Part shown: in pieces, positions 27,394 through 37,076 of the stretch
Numbering within the stretch: position 1 is the first letter of the stretch
Layout: each line of letters starts with the position of its first letter
Origin: an uncultured Psychrobacter sp.
Lineage (GTDB): Bacteria > Pseudomonadota > Gammaproteobacteria > Pseudomonadales > Moraxellaceae
Length of the DNA stretch: 64,000 bases
Assembly (NCBI RefSeq): GCF_947488565.1
Contig: NZ_CANKZC010000001.1
Span: forward strand, 186,001-250,000
Direction of reading: 5' to 3'
Program-made: the position numbers and the translations under genes
The notes under the pieces: model-generated
What the model was told of the DNA's origin: nothing
The model's input: only the letters and a program-made list of their open reading frames with translations
Databases searched by the model: none

Positions 27394-28215
27394 ATGGCGG
27401 TATTTATGCAACATCAGTACTTGGTAGTACAGAACAAAAGCTACAAAAGTCTCAGCAGATCTTTATTGCTAACAAGTGCGCTCATCGGTACTTTGACGTT
27501 GAGTGCTTGTCAAACGACATCATCGCTACCTAGCAACACTGCTACGGTAACAACCAAAACACCTGTGACTGTAGCACCTACCACAACTAAAACACCGCCT
27601 GATACTCAAAATCGTCCTGATGGTACAAATATCTACCAAACCAAACCATATATACCGTCTACTGATGCTACGCCAGAGAATAATACTTACTCAGAAAACA
27701 CCTCAGACGCTAATAACCCTTTAACACAGCAAACACAGGTTATAGAACAACCAGAAATCATATTTAACGAACCTATATATACTCCTCCGCGTGACGATTA
27801 TATGATCTCGCAGCCCCCTACTGCACCGTCACATAACGAGCTATTAGAGCAGGCGCGTCAGAATTCAAAGCAAAGAAGCCGTCAACCTACTGATAATCAA
27901 AGTAACTTGCCAGCTTTTCGCAATCTCATGCAAACTGGTACTAGTCATCTAAAATCAGGCAATCTAACATCTGCTGAGAACAGCTTTACCCGTGCGCAGC
28001 GTTTAGCACCGAGATCATCAGCAGTATACTTTTATCTATCACAAGTAGCCCTAAAAAAAGGGCAACCGCGTAAAGCTGAGGCCATGGCGCGGCGTGGTCT
28101 GACTGTTTCTGAAGATGCCAATCGCCGGCGTTCATTATGGCAGCTTATCCTACGCTCAGGTCAACAACAAAACAATTCGCGTGTTGTTCGTGAAGCGCAA
28201 CAAGCACTTAAGTAA
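27394..28215 (+). CDS. Lipoprotein with tetratricopeptide repeats
   Basis: The 273-residue protein has a signal peptide with a lipobox LSAC (Cys about 39), so it should be lipid-anchored. A long Thr/Pro/Asn-rich linker follows (about 45-165), then a TPR-like C-terminus (about 180-265: NLMQTGTSHLKSGNLTSAEN, then YFYLSQVALKKGQPRKAEAM). The ATG at 27394 is chosen because TAAGGGG lies six bases upstream; a TTG further up (27361) is possible. It directly follows the PBP1b gene, suggesting an outer-membrane or periplasmic partner of that synthase, comparable in position and layout (not sequence) to LpoB or CpoB-type helpers. This last point is inference. Confidence 0.8.
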   Translation: MAVFMQHQYLVVQNKSYKSLSRSLLLTSALIGTLTLSACQTTSSLPSNTATVTTKTPVTVAPTTTKTPPDTQNRPDGTNIYQTKPYIPSTDATPENNTYSENTSDANNPLTQQTQVIEQPEIIFNEPIYTPPRDDYMISQPPTAPSHNELLEQARQNSKQRSRQPTDNQSNLPAFRNLMQTGTSHLKSGNLTSAENSFTRAQRLAPRSSAVYFYLSQVALKKGQPRKAEAMARRGLTVSEDANRRRSLWQLILRSGQQQNNSRVVREAQQALK

Positions 28216-28290
28216 TTTTGAGCTACTTTTACATAAAGTACAGTAGCTTACATTTGTTTTACTCACTTTAATCTAATCAAAGGTATCTTT

Positions 28291-29217
28291 ATGGCATGGC
28301 AACAACTGCACCTCCAGTGTGAAAAAGCAAACGTCGAACTTGCAGAAGCACTGTTGTTAGAGGCAGGCGCACTATCTATCGCGTTAGACGACGCAGGTGA
28401 TCAACCCTTATTTGAGCCATTGCCTGGCGAATCACCTTTGTGGGATGACGTAATACTAACCGGCCTTTTTGACGCTACTACCGAAGACGGCAGTCGACAG
28501 GCCGTTGAGCAGCTCAGTCATGATATTGCAGCACAAATACAAGCCAGTCGCATTTGGTTGACAGCAGTTGACGATAAGGACTGGGAACGTGAATGGATGA
28601 CTCATTATCATCCAATTGAATGCGCTAACAACCTATGGATTGTGCCTAACTGGTTAACGCCACCCGACTCTGATGCCACTAATATTGTTATGGATCCAGG
28701 ACTTGCCTTTGGCACAGGTTATCACGCCACTACGCGTCTATGTCTAGACTGGCTAACCGAGCAAGACTTAGAGAATAAAGTAATAATAGATTATGGTTGC
28801 GGCTCGGGTATATTGGGCATTGGCGCGTTGTTATTAGGTGCCAAACACGTCTACGCAGTCGATATTGATCCACAAGCAGTTCTAGCTACGAACCAAAACG
28901 CTGCACGCAATAAGGTTGATGGACAATTGCAAGCATTTTTACCAAAAGCGTTTGCAGATTATTGCGCGCAGCACGATATTATTCCAGTGGATGTTATTGT
29001 TGCCAATATTTTAGCGAAACCTCTTATTAGTCTCGCTCCCTATTTTGCAACTTTAATGACACCTAAAGGACGCATAGTGTTAGCAGGATTAATTGAGTCT
29101 CAAACCGAGCAAGTTGCAGAGGCTTATCGTCCTTACTTTGACCTTGATTCTAAACATGCTTTCACTTCTCAAGAAGATCAACATTGGCAACGTTTATCAG
29201 GAGTGTTTACACAATAG
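28291..29217 (+). CDS. prmA: Ribosomal protein L11 methyltransferase
   Basis: The 308-residue SAM-dependent enzyme trimethylates several sites of L11. The N-terminal substrate domain starts WQQLHLQCEKANVELAEALLLEAGA; the linker WEREWMTHYHPI and the SAM motif IIDYGCGSGILGIGALLLGA follow, with DPGLAFGTGYHATT before it and VANILAKPL as motif IV. Length and motif order are those of PrmA. AAAGG precedes the ATG. The downstream DUF3426 and fis genes lie in the same direction, an arrangement I recall from Acinetobacter and relatives. Confidence 0.96.
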   Translation: MAWQQLHLQCEKANVELAEALLLEAGALSIALDDAGDQPLFEPLPGESPLWDDVILTGLFDATTEDGSRQAVEQLSHDIAAQIQASRIWLTAVDDKDWEREWMTHYHPIECANNLWIVPNWLTPPDSDATNIVMDPGLAFGTGYHATTRLCLDWLTEQDLENKVIIDYGCGSGILGIGALLLGAKHVYAVDIDPQAVLATNQNAARNKVDGQLQAFLPKAFADYCAQHDIIPVDVIVANILAKPLISLAPYFATLMTPKGRIVLAGLIESQTEQVAEAYRPYFDLDSKHAFTSQEDQHWQRLSGVFTQ

Positions 29218-29405
29218 CAATAAAAAATAGTTTTATTTACACACTAGCAACAATTTATTACATCTGTTACGATAGGTAATTGGTTGGATTTTGCAAATGC
29301 AATACTACTCCCTATTGTCTATCGTGCTACAGATATCTCAAATAAGACAGTTTTTGGTGAGTGAGTATATGGTGATTATTACTGTATTTCTTTGGACTCA
29401 ATTAC

Positions 29406-30608
29406 ATGACTACGCTTATCAAAACACAATGTCCTTCTTGTCAAGCCTACTTTAGTTTACCACAAACTTTATTGAATGAGCTGGATGCCAAAGTACGCTG
29501 CAAACGCTGTCAGCAGATATTTTTGGTCAATGAAAACCTTGTGGTTTCTGGTAACGAGCCTTCAGGTATCAATAACACCTCTACTTTCAACCAAAAAAAT
29601 AATCATAATAACGCGCAACGAAAGGATGATGACTTTTTATCTTCTGACACGCTTATCTATGATGATATGCCTATTGATGATCTTGAATCGCCAAACTCAG
29701 CACACAATTCATTGGATGAGATGAGCGCTTGGTCTTTTGATTTGGACGCTACACAAATATCATCAACGCATCAAAACTCTGCAAACGCAGCTGATAAGTC
29801 AATAGCCACTGCAGATAGCGACGCTTTCATTGATCATGATATCTATAACGAACCAGAAAACATGTTTGAAGAAACAAATAATGCTATAAACACCATGTCT
29901 CGATACGACAATGTTTCAGTCCCTATTGATACTTCTAACAGGAATACTAATAATGATAATGCATGGCTCGAAAAACTTCTTGAAGAGCAAAACCATAAAA
30001 CAGACGTTATAGAACCTGGTACTGATTTATCACAATTGCTGGTGAGTATGGGTGTACCACTGAGAGATCAATTTCAAGCTACTCCTAAGCGCGCAAGCAA
30101 AGCTCAGTCACGTATTTATCCAGTACAATCTCGTGTACAAACATCCATCGCTTCGTTACTGTGGCTGGCCGGCTGTTTGGTGTTGATAATGCTATTGTTT
30201 GCACAATATGTTATTTTTAATTTAGACAATCTAGTCAAAAATCCAATGTATGCAGAGCGCTTACAAGCAGTTTGCGCTATTGCCGCTTGTAGTCTACCCA
30301 CTGCTGATATGACAGCTTTTGATATCGTTGACGTGATTTATCGGCCTAGTAAGGTAAATGCTGCTGATGAGTTTACCGATATAGCAGCTACCTTGGCAAA
30401 TCAAAGCACAAAATCTCAGTTATTACCCAATCTAAAAGTCAGTATCTATAGTAATGACGATATTATTGGAGAGTTCATTGCCATGCCAAAGGACTATCTA
30501 GTCAGCAAACAAAACCTACTCTCTGCTGAACAAAACAAACCCTTTATGTTTACCGTCCCTGTGGTCAATGATGAGATTAATAAAGTAATTATTGATCCTA
30601 TTTATTAA
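29406..30608 (+). CDS. MJ0042-type zinc-ribbon, DUF3426 membrane protein
   Basis: The 400-residue protein begins with a zinc ribbon of the MJ0042 type, CPSCQAYFSLP ... VRCKRCQQIF (four cysteines, residues 8-36). Residues about 45-220 are Asn/Asp/Ser-rich and look disordered. One membrane helix follows at about 242-264 (IASLLWLAGCLVLIMLLFAQ), then a DUF3426 periplasmic domain (about 285-400) containing CAIAACSLP. The family is widespread in beta- and gammaproteobacteria and has no established function. The gene sits between prmA and fis and may be part of their transcript, although gaps of 188 and 114 bases allow separate promoters. Confidence 0.85.
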   Translation: MTTLIKTQCPSCQAYFSLPQTLLNELDAKVRCKRCQQIFLVNENLVVSGNEPSGINNTSTFNQKNNHNNAQRKDDDFLSSDTLIYDDMPIDDLESPNSAHNSLDEMSAWSFDLDATQISSTHQNSANAADKSIATADSDAFIDHDIYNEPENMFEETNNAINTMSRYDNVSVPIDTSNRNTNNDNAWLEKLLEEQNHKTDVIEPGTDLSQLLVSMGVPLRDQFQATPKRASKAQSRIYPVQSRVQTSIASLLWLAGCLVLIMLLFAQYVIFNLDNLVKNPMYAERLQAVCAIAACSLPTADMTAFDIVDVIYRPSKVNAADEFTDIAATLANQSTKSQLLPNLKVSIYSNDDIIGEFIAMPKDYLVSKQNLLSAEQNKPFMFTVPVVNDEINKVIIDPIY

Positions 30609-30722
30609 TCTTTTATGCCTGCCTGTCTCTAACCTGATGTTTACATTGATATGCAGTTTGACACCCAGTTAGCCTTTTATTTATAACCTTTGTCGTATGA
30701 CAATATTTAAGGACATTATCTT

Positions 30723-31106
30723 ATGGCACACTCAGTTCCTCCTACTGCCAACCATCTTGCCCACCATCATGATCATCTTCGCGAGTCTGATAATCAAGAT
30801 AGCATTCAGCAGCCAACAATGGACGCACAAAGCAGCTCAAACAGTGACTTGTATGGCAACTCAGAGCTTGCTCCAGTCAATGCACCCTTGCGAGTACATG
30901 TCGAACGTGTCGTACGTGAATACTTTGCTGCTTTGGAGGACGAGATGCCAACAGACTTTTATGAGCTTATCTTAAGAGAAGTAGAGCTACCTTTGTTAAC
31001 AGTCGTGCTTGAACAAACTCGTGGCAATCAAACCAAGTGTGCTCAAATCTTGGGTCTCAACCGTGGCACATTACGTAAGAAACTAAAAATTCATAATTTA
31101 ATGTAG
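30723..31106 (+). CDS. fis: Fis-family DNA-binding protein
   Basis: The 127-residue protein ends with the Fis helix-turn-helix, LLTVVLEQTRGNQTKCAQIL followed by GLNRGTLRKKL (about residues 93-125). The N-terminal 45 residues are His/Ser/Gln-rich and longer than in enterobacterial Fis (98 residues). Fis bends DNA, organises the nucleoid and controls rRNA and growth-phase genes. In enterobacteria fis follows dusB; here it follows prmA and a DUF3426 gene. AGGACA lies upstream of the ATG. Confidence 0.9.
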   Translation: MAHSVPPTANHLAHHHDHLRESDNQDSIQQPTMDAQSSSNSDLYGNSELAPVNAPLRVHVERVVREYFAALEDEMPTDFYELILREVELPLLTVVLEQTRGNQTKCAQILGLNRGTLRKKLKIHNLM

Positions 31107-31396
31107 TTGGTTGTATAGAAGTTAGTATTTATGCTCTAAAATGATATTGAGTTTTGTGTAAATGAGTCAGATGTTTTATTATAGGCATCGTGATTATTAG
31201 GGTGTTTTTAAGGTTAGACGGTATATAGCTGACTGCCGATACGCTGTTATAACCTTAAAGCTTCACTTCATGCTGTTAATATCACGCTTTATCATTATTG
31301 TATAAGGCAATTTATAGATTAAATGTAATTGTATCTGTGATTGCTACTACTATCTTGCCGGACGTTTTGTCGGGCTTTTTCTATGGAATCGTTTTT
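31107..31396 (+). other. Structured leader upstream of purH
   Basis: The 290 bases between fis and purH contain a perfect 10-bp inverted repeat, TTTAAGGTTA (31207-31216) and TAACCTTAAA (31250-31259), and just before the start codon a hairpin-like GCCGGAC / GTCGGGC (31355-31373, one mismatch) followed by five T. The second element looks like a terminator placed so that it would prevent purH transcription. Confidence 0.5.
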
Positions 31397-32977
31397 ATGG
31401 CTACCAAACCGTTTGCTCTACTCTCAGTCTCTGATAAATCTAATATCATAGAATTTGCTCAAGGGCTTATTCAGTCAGGATTTGACTTATTATCCACTGG
31501 TGGTACTTATCGGTTGCTCAAAAAGCATGATGTGGCGGTAACTGAAGTATCAGATTATACTGGTTTTCCTGAAATGATGGATGGCCGTGTTAAAACATTA
31601 CATCCAAAAATTCATGGCGGTATCTTAGGTCGCCGTGGTACAGACGATACAGTAATGAATTCACATAGCATTGATCGTATCGATTTGGTCGTGGTTAATC
31701 TGTATCCATTTGCTGAAACGATTGCTCGTGCCAATGTCACTATGAATGATGCTATTGAAAACATCGATATTGGTGGTCCAACTATGGTACGTGCCGCTGC
31801 TAAAAATCATGCTCATGTAGGTATCGTAACTGACCCAGCTGATTATGAGCGTGTGCTTACCGCTTTAGGTGACGGCACGGAGCTGACAACGGCTCTACGC
31901 TATGACTTAGCTGTCAAAGCGTTTGAACATACGGCACAATATGATGGTATGATCGCCAACTTCCTAGGCAGCCGTGTCAATGATACTCAAGAGCCTGAAA
32001 GTTTTCCGCGTACCTTTAATGTGCAGTTTGAAAAAGCACAAGACCTACGTTACGGTGAAAACCCTCATCAAAATGCAGCCTTCTATACCGAAAACCAGTC
32101 TTTAAAAAGCCAGCAAGCTTCTATTGCTACTGCAAAGCAATTACAAGGTAAAGCGCTCTCTTATAACAATATCGCTGATACTGATGCAGCTCTTGAGTGC
32201 GTTAAAGCTTTTAATGCATCTGCTTGCGTCATCGTAAAGCACGCTAATCCTTGCGGCGTAGCAGTGGATCAAGACCAGGTCGCAGCTTATAAGACAGCAT
32301 TTAGCACAGACCCTGAGTCTTCTTTTGGCGGTATCATTGCTTTTAATCGTCCATTAACCGTGGCGGCTGCTAAAGCTATTATTGACAACCAATTCGTTGA
32401 AGTCATTATCGCCCCAAGTATTGAAGACGGCGTGCTTGAGACAACTGCGACTAAGAAAAACGTACGTGTATTGGTTTGCGGCGAGTTGCCAGCGCCGGCT
32501 CAGCGTGACTCTCAACTTGACTATAAGCGCGTCAACGGTGGTTTACTCGTACAAGAGCAGGATTTAGGTTTGATTACGGCTAATGATCTAAAAATCGTTA
32601 CCGATGTTCAACCAACTGAAGCCCAAATCGCTGACTTGCTGTTTAGCTGGAACGTTGCAAAGTATGTCAAATCCAACGCTATTGTTTATGCCAAAAATCA
32701 GCGTACTATTGGTGTGGGTGCAGGTCAAATGAGCCGCGTCAACTCAGCTCGTATCGCAGCTATCAAGGCGGAGCACGCTGGATTGGTTACTGAAGGAGCT
32801 GTCATGGCATCAGATGCTTTCTTCCCATTCCGTGACGGTATTGATAATGCTGCAGAAGTAGGTATTTCAGCGATTATTCAGCCTGGTGGCTCTATGCGTG
32901 ATGATGAAACCATTGCTGCAGCAAATGAGCACGGCATTGCCATGGTCTTTACTGGTATGCGCCATTTCCGCCACTAG
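31397..32977 (+). CDS. purH: Bifunctional AICAR transformylase / IMP cyclohydrolase
   Basis: The 526-residue enzyme catalyses the last two steps of purine synthesis: formylation of AICAR by 10-formyl-THF and closure to IMP. The N-terminal IMP cyclohydrolase (MGS fold) begins [13 protein letters not shown] and includes STGGTYRLL; the C-terminal transformylase contains [15 protein letters not shown] and [11 protein letters not shown] with the catalytic Lys-His pair. The ATG at 31397 gives a length close to E. coli (529); the frame is open further upstream, but that part carries no family sequence. No purD follows; a strong terminator does. Confidence 0.97.
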   Translation: MATKPFALLSVSDKSNIIEFAQGLIQSGFDLLSTGGTYRLLKKHDVAVTEVSDYTGFPEMMDGRVKTLHPKIHGGILGRRGTDDTVMNSHSIDRIDLVVVNLYPFAETIARANVTMNDAIENIDIGGPTMVRAAAKNHAHVGIVTDPADYERVLTALGDGTELTTALRYDLAVKAFEHTAQYDGMIANFLGSRVNDTQEPESFPRTFNVQFEKAQDLRYGENPHQNAAFYTENQSLKSQQASIATAKQLQGKALSYNNIADTDAALECVKAFNASACVIVKHANPCGVAVDQDQVAAYKTAFSTDPESSFGGIIAFNRPLTVAAAKAIIDNQFVEVIIAPSIEDGVLETTATKKNVRVLVCGELPAPAQRDSQLDYKRVNGGLLVQEQDLGLITANDLKIVTDVQPTEAQIADLLFSWNVAKYVKSNAIVYAKNQRTIGVGAGQMSRVNSARIAAIKAEHAGLVTEGAVMASDAFFPFRDGIDNAAEVGISAIIQPGGSMRDDETIAAANEHGIAMVFTGMRHFRH

Positions 32978-33011
32978 TACTCAGCCAGTTAGTATTTATT
33001 TATCATCCATC

Positions 33012-33047
33012 AAAAAAGCCACTGTATAGTACAGTGGCTTTTTTATT
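33012..33047. terminator. Bidirectional terminator (purH / ppiD)
   Basis: AAAGCCACTGTA (33015-33026) and TACAGTGGCTTT (33030-33041) form a 12-pair perfect stem with a three-base loop, flanked by A and T runs. Confidence 0.92.
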
Positions 33048-33107
33048 CAGTAAATCTCGCCCATCTTTTAGCCATTCTTAATCGCTAAAACTAAAGCCAT
33101 GATACTT

Positions 33108-34982
33108 TTATTGACTTTGTGCGCCGGCTATATTGGCTTCATTGATTTCAACTTTATATACTAAGCGCAGATAATCTAAATAATCTTGTAGTTGATCTTG
33201 ACCTAGATTGTCGCGAATGATACGTGCGGTTTGGGCTTTTTCTATATCCGATAACTGTGATTGTTGTTCAGTTTCGATGCGATTGCCAACTATCACACTA
33301 GCGCCTATCTCAGTCTCGCTAGCTAACGCTACAACCCCATCTTTAGGCGCTTGCTGACTGAATGCTAAACTGCGTTCTTTATTGGTCAATAACGTTGTTT
33401 GACGATTCACTTGACCTAATGCTTGAAAGTTTACTGGTTGCTCATTAATATCAGCCACAGTCTTAATACCAGCAGCTAATTGTTTAGCGTCTTCAAGAGC
33501 CATAGCACTGGCTTTTTGTTGACGTAGCTTTTGCGTGATTATCGGTGTTGCTGCTGCAAACGTAAGAGTCTGAGTAGGACGATAGTTACTTGGTTGTATC
33601 CACGCCGTACCATTACCGACCTCAATCCCGGCTGTTACTGCTTGATCTTGAATAGTAAACTCATCAAACGCCTGTTTAATAACAGCAGGTTGCGACAACA
33701 CTGAGGTGTTATTTTCTTTACGATAATCTTTAATATTTTTCAATGCCACATTTTCTTGCTGCGCAATATCTTCGATACTAAAACCATCAGCTGCCAAGTC
33801 ATTAATCGCCGTTACTTTATCAGCATAAATAGATTGACGTTTATATTCTTTTGCCTTGATTGTTAGCTCGTCACGCATGCTTTCTAGGCTTGGTATTTTG
33901 CTACCATTGTCTTCTGTTACCGTAAATATCTGATAACCAAAACTGGTTTTGATAGGTGGTGTAACATCACCAACACTCAAACCTTGTAATGCTGATTCAA
34001 CAGTGGCAGCATCGTTGCCGAATACTGAGGCATTAAACAGTCCAATATTACCACCACTTGCTCCTGATGGATCGTCTGACTCTGACTTAGCCAATGTTAC
34101 AAATGACTCACCTTTATCAAGACGGGCTTTAACATCGCTGGCGCGTGCCTTTGCATCATCACCAGTCAATAAGATTTGGCTAATCTTACGTTCGTCGACC
34201 ACAGCAAGACCTTGCTTATAGCTTTCATATTGCTGTTGCAGCTCTTCTTCTGTCACTGTATCAACTTTGATCATCGCTGGGCTCAGCTGAATGTACGCCA
34301 AGTCAACCATCGCATCACTTTTTAGCGTTTCTTTATTGGCATCATAGTAGGCTTGAATATCGTTTTCGCTAAGCTTAACTTGCTGCTGATAGTCTTGCCA
34401 ATCAAAGCGGTGCAGCCAAATATCACGCGATTCTAGCTGCAAATCAATCAATTGATTTACCGCTTGCATAGGGTAAATGGCAGTACCAACGATACTAGCA
34501 TTGAGCTGGTCAAGACTTAGTTGATTGCGAAATTCAGCAAAAAGTTGGTTTTTATTCATGCCACGTTGACGTAAAAAGTTTGAAAACTGAGCATTAGAAA
34601 ACTCACCATTTTCATCTTTAAAAGCTTCCTCTTGACGTAACAGACGATTAATCGTTTCATCTGATACTGTCATACCTAGCTTGCCAGCTTGCTGCTCAAG
34701 CAAAGTACGATCAATCAACCCTTTTAACACTTGCTCATGTAATACGTCTTCATTTAATAAGCTTGCATCATCAATTTGGTCTAAAATCTCAGAACGTCTA
34801 TTGTTGACTGCGTTCTGATACTCTGATAAGCCTACACTTGCTTCACCTACTTGAGCAACTTGATTGGGGTCAACATTACCCTGAAAGTAGCTTTCAATGC
34901 CCAATAAAGCAAGTGGCGATAAGCATAGAATCAATAAAATGCGACCAGGCCAGCTTTTTAAAAAATCGCGCAATTTATCCAT
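33108..34982 (-). CDS. ppiD: Periplasmic folding chaperone PpiD (parvulin-type)
   Basis: The 624-residue protein begins MDKLRDFLKSWPGRILLILC, the PpiD-type N-terminus with a single inner-membrane anchor (about 13-30), followed by a SurA-like N-terminal region (about 35-180) and a parvulin PPIC domain (about 265-360, with ERKISQILLTGDDAKA and GGNIGLF). PpiD is anchored at the Sec translocon and helps newly exported proteins fold. The chosen ATG at 34982 matches the family start; an ATG at 35021 would add 13 residues and neither has a clear ribosome-binding site. HU lies upstream, the same order as hupB-ppiD in E. coli. Confidence 0.93.
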   Translation of the reverse strand: MDKLRDFLKSWPGRILLILCLSPLALLGIESYFQGNVDPNQVAQVGEASVGLSEYQNAVNNRRSEILDQIDDASLLNEDVLHEQVLKGLIDRTLLEQQAGKLGMTVSDETINRLLRQEEAFKDENGEFSNAQFSNFLRQRGMNKNQLFAEFRNQLSLDQLNASIVGTAIYPMQAVNQLIDLQLESRDIWLHRFDWQDYQQQVKLSENDIQAYYDANKETLKSDAMVDLAYIQLSPAMIKVDTVTEEELQQQYESYKQGLAVVDERKISQILLTGDDAKARASDVKARLDKGESFVTLAKSESDDPSGASGGNIGLFNASVFGNDAATVESALQGLSVGDVTPPIKTSFGYQIFTVTEDNGSKIPSLESMRDELTIKAKEYKRQSIYADKVTAINDLAADGFSIEDIAQQENVALKNIKDYRKENNTSVLSQPAVIKQAFDEFTIQDQAVTAGIEVGNGTAWIQPSNYRPTQTLTFAAATPIITQKLRQQKASAMALEDAKQLAAGIKTVADINEQPVNFQALGQVNRQTTLLTNKERSLAFSQQAPKDGVVALASETEIGASVIVGNRIETEQQSQLSDIEKAQTARIIRDNLGQDQLQDYLDYLRLVYKVEINEANIAGAQSQ

Positions 34983-35193
34983 AGTTATTTCTACTTTTAA
35001 CTCATATTGATGATGAACCATTGCAACACTGTCGATGACATGTAAAACAATGAAATGATAAATGGTATGTGTGTTATTTGAAACTGATAAAATCGTAATT
35101 CAATAAAGCAATATCGTTACGCGCGCCCTATGATACGTGAATTTTGGTCTATACTCAAAATATTCCAAGCTTGTACGGCACAAATTTTAGCAA

Positions 35194-35225
35194 TAAAAAA
35201 AGCACCTTTGTTTAAAGGTGCTTTT
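35194..35225 (-). terminator. Intrinsic terminator of the HU gene
   Basis: AAAAGCACCTTT (35198-35209) and AAAGGTGCTTTT (35214-35225) form a 12-pair stem with a GTTT loop; on the minus strand it ends in seven T. It separates HU from ppiD. Confidence 0.9.
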
Positions 35226-35285
35226 CATTGCTTGCTTTGCTATTAAAGATTAAACAACAAATATAAAAAACAAGCCAATATTCGC

Positions 35286-35558
35286 CTAGTTTAAGCGCTC
35301 TTTTAAGTTTTTACCAGCTTTAAAGCTTGGTACTTTACTTGCTGGAATGCTTAGCTCTTCACCTGTCTTAGGATTGCGGCCAGTACGAGCTTTACGGTCT
35401 TTTACGCTAAATGTACCAAAACCGACCAATGAGATGCTTTCACCAGCTTCTAGAGCTTCGCCAACGCTTTCCATAACGGCGTTCAATGCATCACCAGCTT
35501 GAGTTTTGTTTAGACCACTTTTATCTGCGATGCTATCAATTAATTCTGACTTATTCAT
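35286..35558 (-). CDS. hupB: DNA-binding protein HU
   Basis: The 90-residue histone-like protein begins MNKSELIDSIADKSGLNKTQ and contains the DNA-contacting arm GFGTFSVKDRKARTGRNPKTG. HU dimers bend DNA and compact the nucleoid. The ATG at 35558 has GAAGGA upstream and gives the standard length; the frame is open further upstream but that extension is not family sequence. It lies upstream of ppiD as in E. coli, but a strong terminator lies between them. Confidence 0.97.
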   Translation of the reverse strand: MNKSELIDSIADKSGLNKTQAGDALNAVMESVGEALEAGESISLVGFGTFSVKDRKARTGRNPKTGEELSIPASKVPSFKAGKNLKERLN

Positions 35559-36255
35559 AAAATTTCCTTCAAGTTTAAGGGCTGAAATAAACGCTAACGT
35601 CCGGCATTGTATCGCTCTCACATGATATAAGCAATAAAAACCATTTTAGACGCTTTTGTTTGCAGGTTGCGCGTTATTAACGTCTTTATATCAAGGCAAC
35701 AAAAGGAGCGCAAGCGATTTTACATTTTTTCGCCTGCGAAACTACGTATTTGACACTTAACGTTACGCAAATCTCCTGTAACTCTTCCTTTGATGTATAA
35801 ATTTGCTTTAAAAATACTACTTATAAAAGAATGGTTTAGTAGACTTTTAACGCAATCTTTGTACTCTACAATACAAACTTTACTAAAAAAGTATCGCTTT
35901 TAATATAATTTAAATGATTAACTCAGCGTTAAAGGTAAAAATTCATCTTATACAATGATTCTTTATGACCACATAGGACTATTGATTGATAACCAACAAC
36001 GTTAGTATAGTTTTTAGCGGCTTGTATTATCATTCTATTGATGCTTATCAATTTACTATTTGCTGTTAGTTCATAACACAACAATTTATTAACTGACATA
36101 GAGATACATTACTTTTTATGATGAAAACGTTATGATAGCTGTCGCATAGTATGTTATAAAAAACCGAACTATAATCAATCCTATGTTTGCACACATTCAT
36201 TGCTACTTATATTTTATGTTTTCTTTTAACCTGCCCAATAAAATGGATTACTTAC
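35559..36255. other. Long AT-rich divergent intergenic region
   Basis: About 700 bases between HU and the SCP2-like gene, with no convincing coding frame. It must hold two promoters; a long HU regulatory region would not be unusual. I see scattered short A/T runs but no clear repeat, terminator or structured RNA. Confidence 0.4.
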
Positions 36256-36900
36256 ATGAAGCGTACTACATTGTCTCACTCTCTTCTTAATATCATTTTA
36301 GTGTTCATTGAGTCAGCATTGACCCTGTTGCTACGTCTAGATCCTGAGCTACGTAAAGCTGCCTACCCACTTGCTAAACAGGGCACTTTGGTTTGTCTGC
36401 GCCTCTATTTACCTCATGTAGAGGTTTTTGCAACTTTTAGCTACAAAGGTGTGTTACTCGACGCTCAACTACCTGTTGATCGTAGTGAGCCTGACGTCGT
36501 TATCAACGCTTACAGTATTCAAGTGTTGAATGCTCTTACCTTACACGACAGTGAAACAACTGAAAAATTACAAATGCGCGGTGAAGCCATTCAAGTGCAA
36601 CTGGTTAAACAGTTTATCACTCAGCTAGGGCTAGGCAGTTTGATCCAAGGTATCGTAAAAAAATTCAAAGGTGGCAGTACTAAGAAAAAGCCTAGTACAG
36701 AGGAGATGGAAGAAAAAAAGCATAATTATAAAATACGTATTGCAGAACAACAGACTCAAATAAATACGTTGACCATAAAAAATCGCGAGTTTGAAACAAC
36801 AGTAAAAGAGCTACAAAGTAGACAAAAAACGCTTACCATTGTATCAGTTGTAGCGACTATCATCGCGATCGGTGCCATCATTGCTTTATTAATGAATTGA
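36256..36900 (+). CDS. SCP2-domain, UbiJ-like protein with C-terminal membrane anchor
   Basis: The 214-residue protein opens with a hydrophobic helix and IESALTLLLRLDPELRKAAYPLAK-like sequence (split here for length: IESALTLLLRL, DPELRKAAYPL), the pattern of the UbiJ SCP2 domain. The core (about 45-125) has PDVVINAYSIQVL and LQMRGEAIQVQLV, matching the lipid-binding SCP2 fold. A lysine-rich stretch and coiled coil follow (about 130-185), then a C-terminal membrane helix (about 188-212), which E. coli UbiJ lacks. UbiJ is an accessory factor that holds ubiquinone intermediates. No ubiE or ubiB is nearby, so the assignment is tentative. The ATG at 36256 is preceded by GGAT. Confidence 0.5.
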   Translation: MKRTTLSHSLLNIILVFIESALTLLLRLDPELRKAAYPLAKQGTLVCLRLYLPHVEVFATFSYKGVLLDAQLPVDRSEPDVVINAYSIQVLNALTLHDSETTEKLQMRGEAIQVQLVKQFITQLGLGSLIQGIVKKFKGGSTKKKPSTEEMEEKKHNYKIRIAEQQTQINTLTIKNREFETTVKELQSRQKTLTIVSVVATIIAIGAIIALLMN

Positions 36901-37076
36901 TCTATTTAGCCTTACTCTTGTTAAACAACGACACTTAATGACACTACATTGCTGTTGTTAAGTGTTCTATTCTTACTGCTCCCATCCCTGTTATATCTCT
37001 TTTTAAGTCTTAAACTTACCGATTACTTTTATTAATAACCGTGATAGATAAGATTAACCATACTCAGACACTTTAA
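36901..37076. other. Spacer upstream of the isc promoter
   Basis: Together with the iscR promoter and its 5' leader this makes 376 bases without a gene. This part shows a hairpin (TTGTTAAACAACGACACTTAATG... pairs locally, TTAAACAACGA region 36918-36965) that could end transcription of the preceding gene, without a clean T-run; nothing else is seen. Confidence 0.3.

Noticed and set aside
36187..36255. An N-terminal extension of the SCP2-like protein with a hydrophobic segment.
   Set aside because: The extension has no family sequence, and the ATG at 36256 has a GGAT upstream and starts the conserved region.
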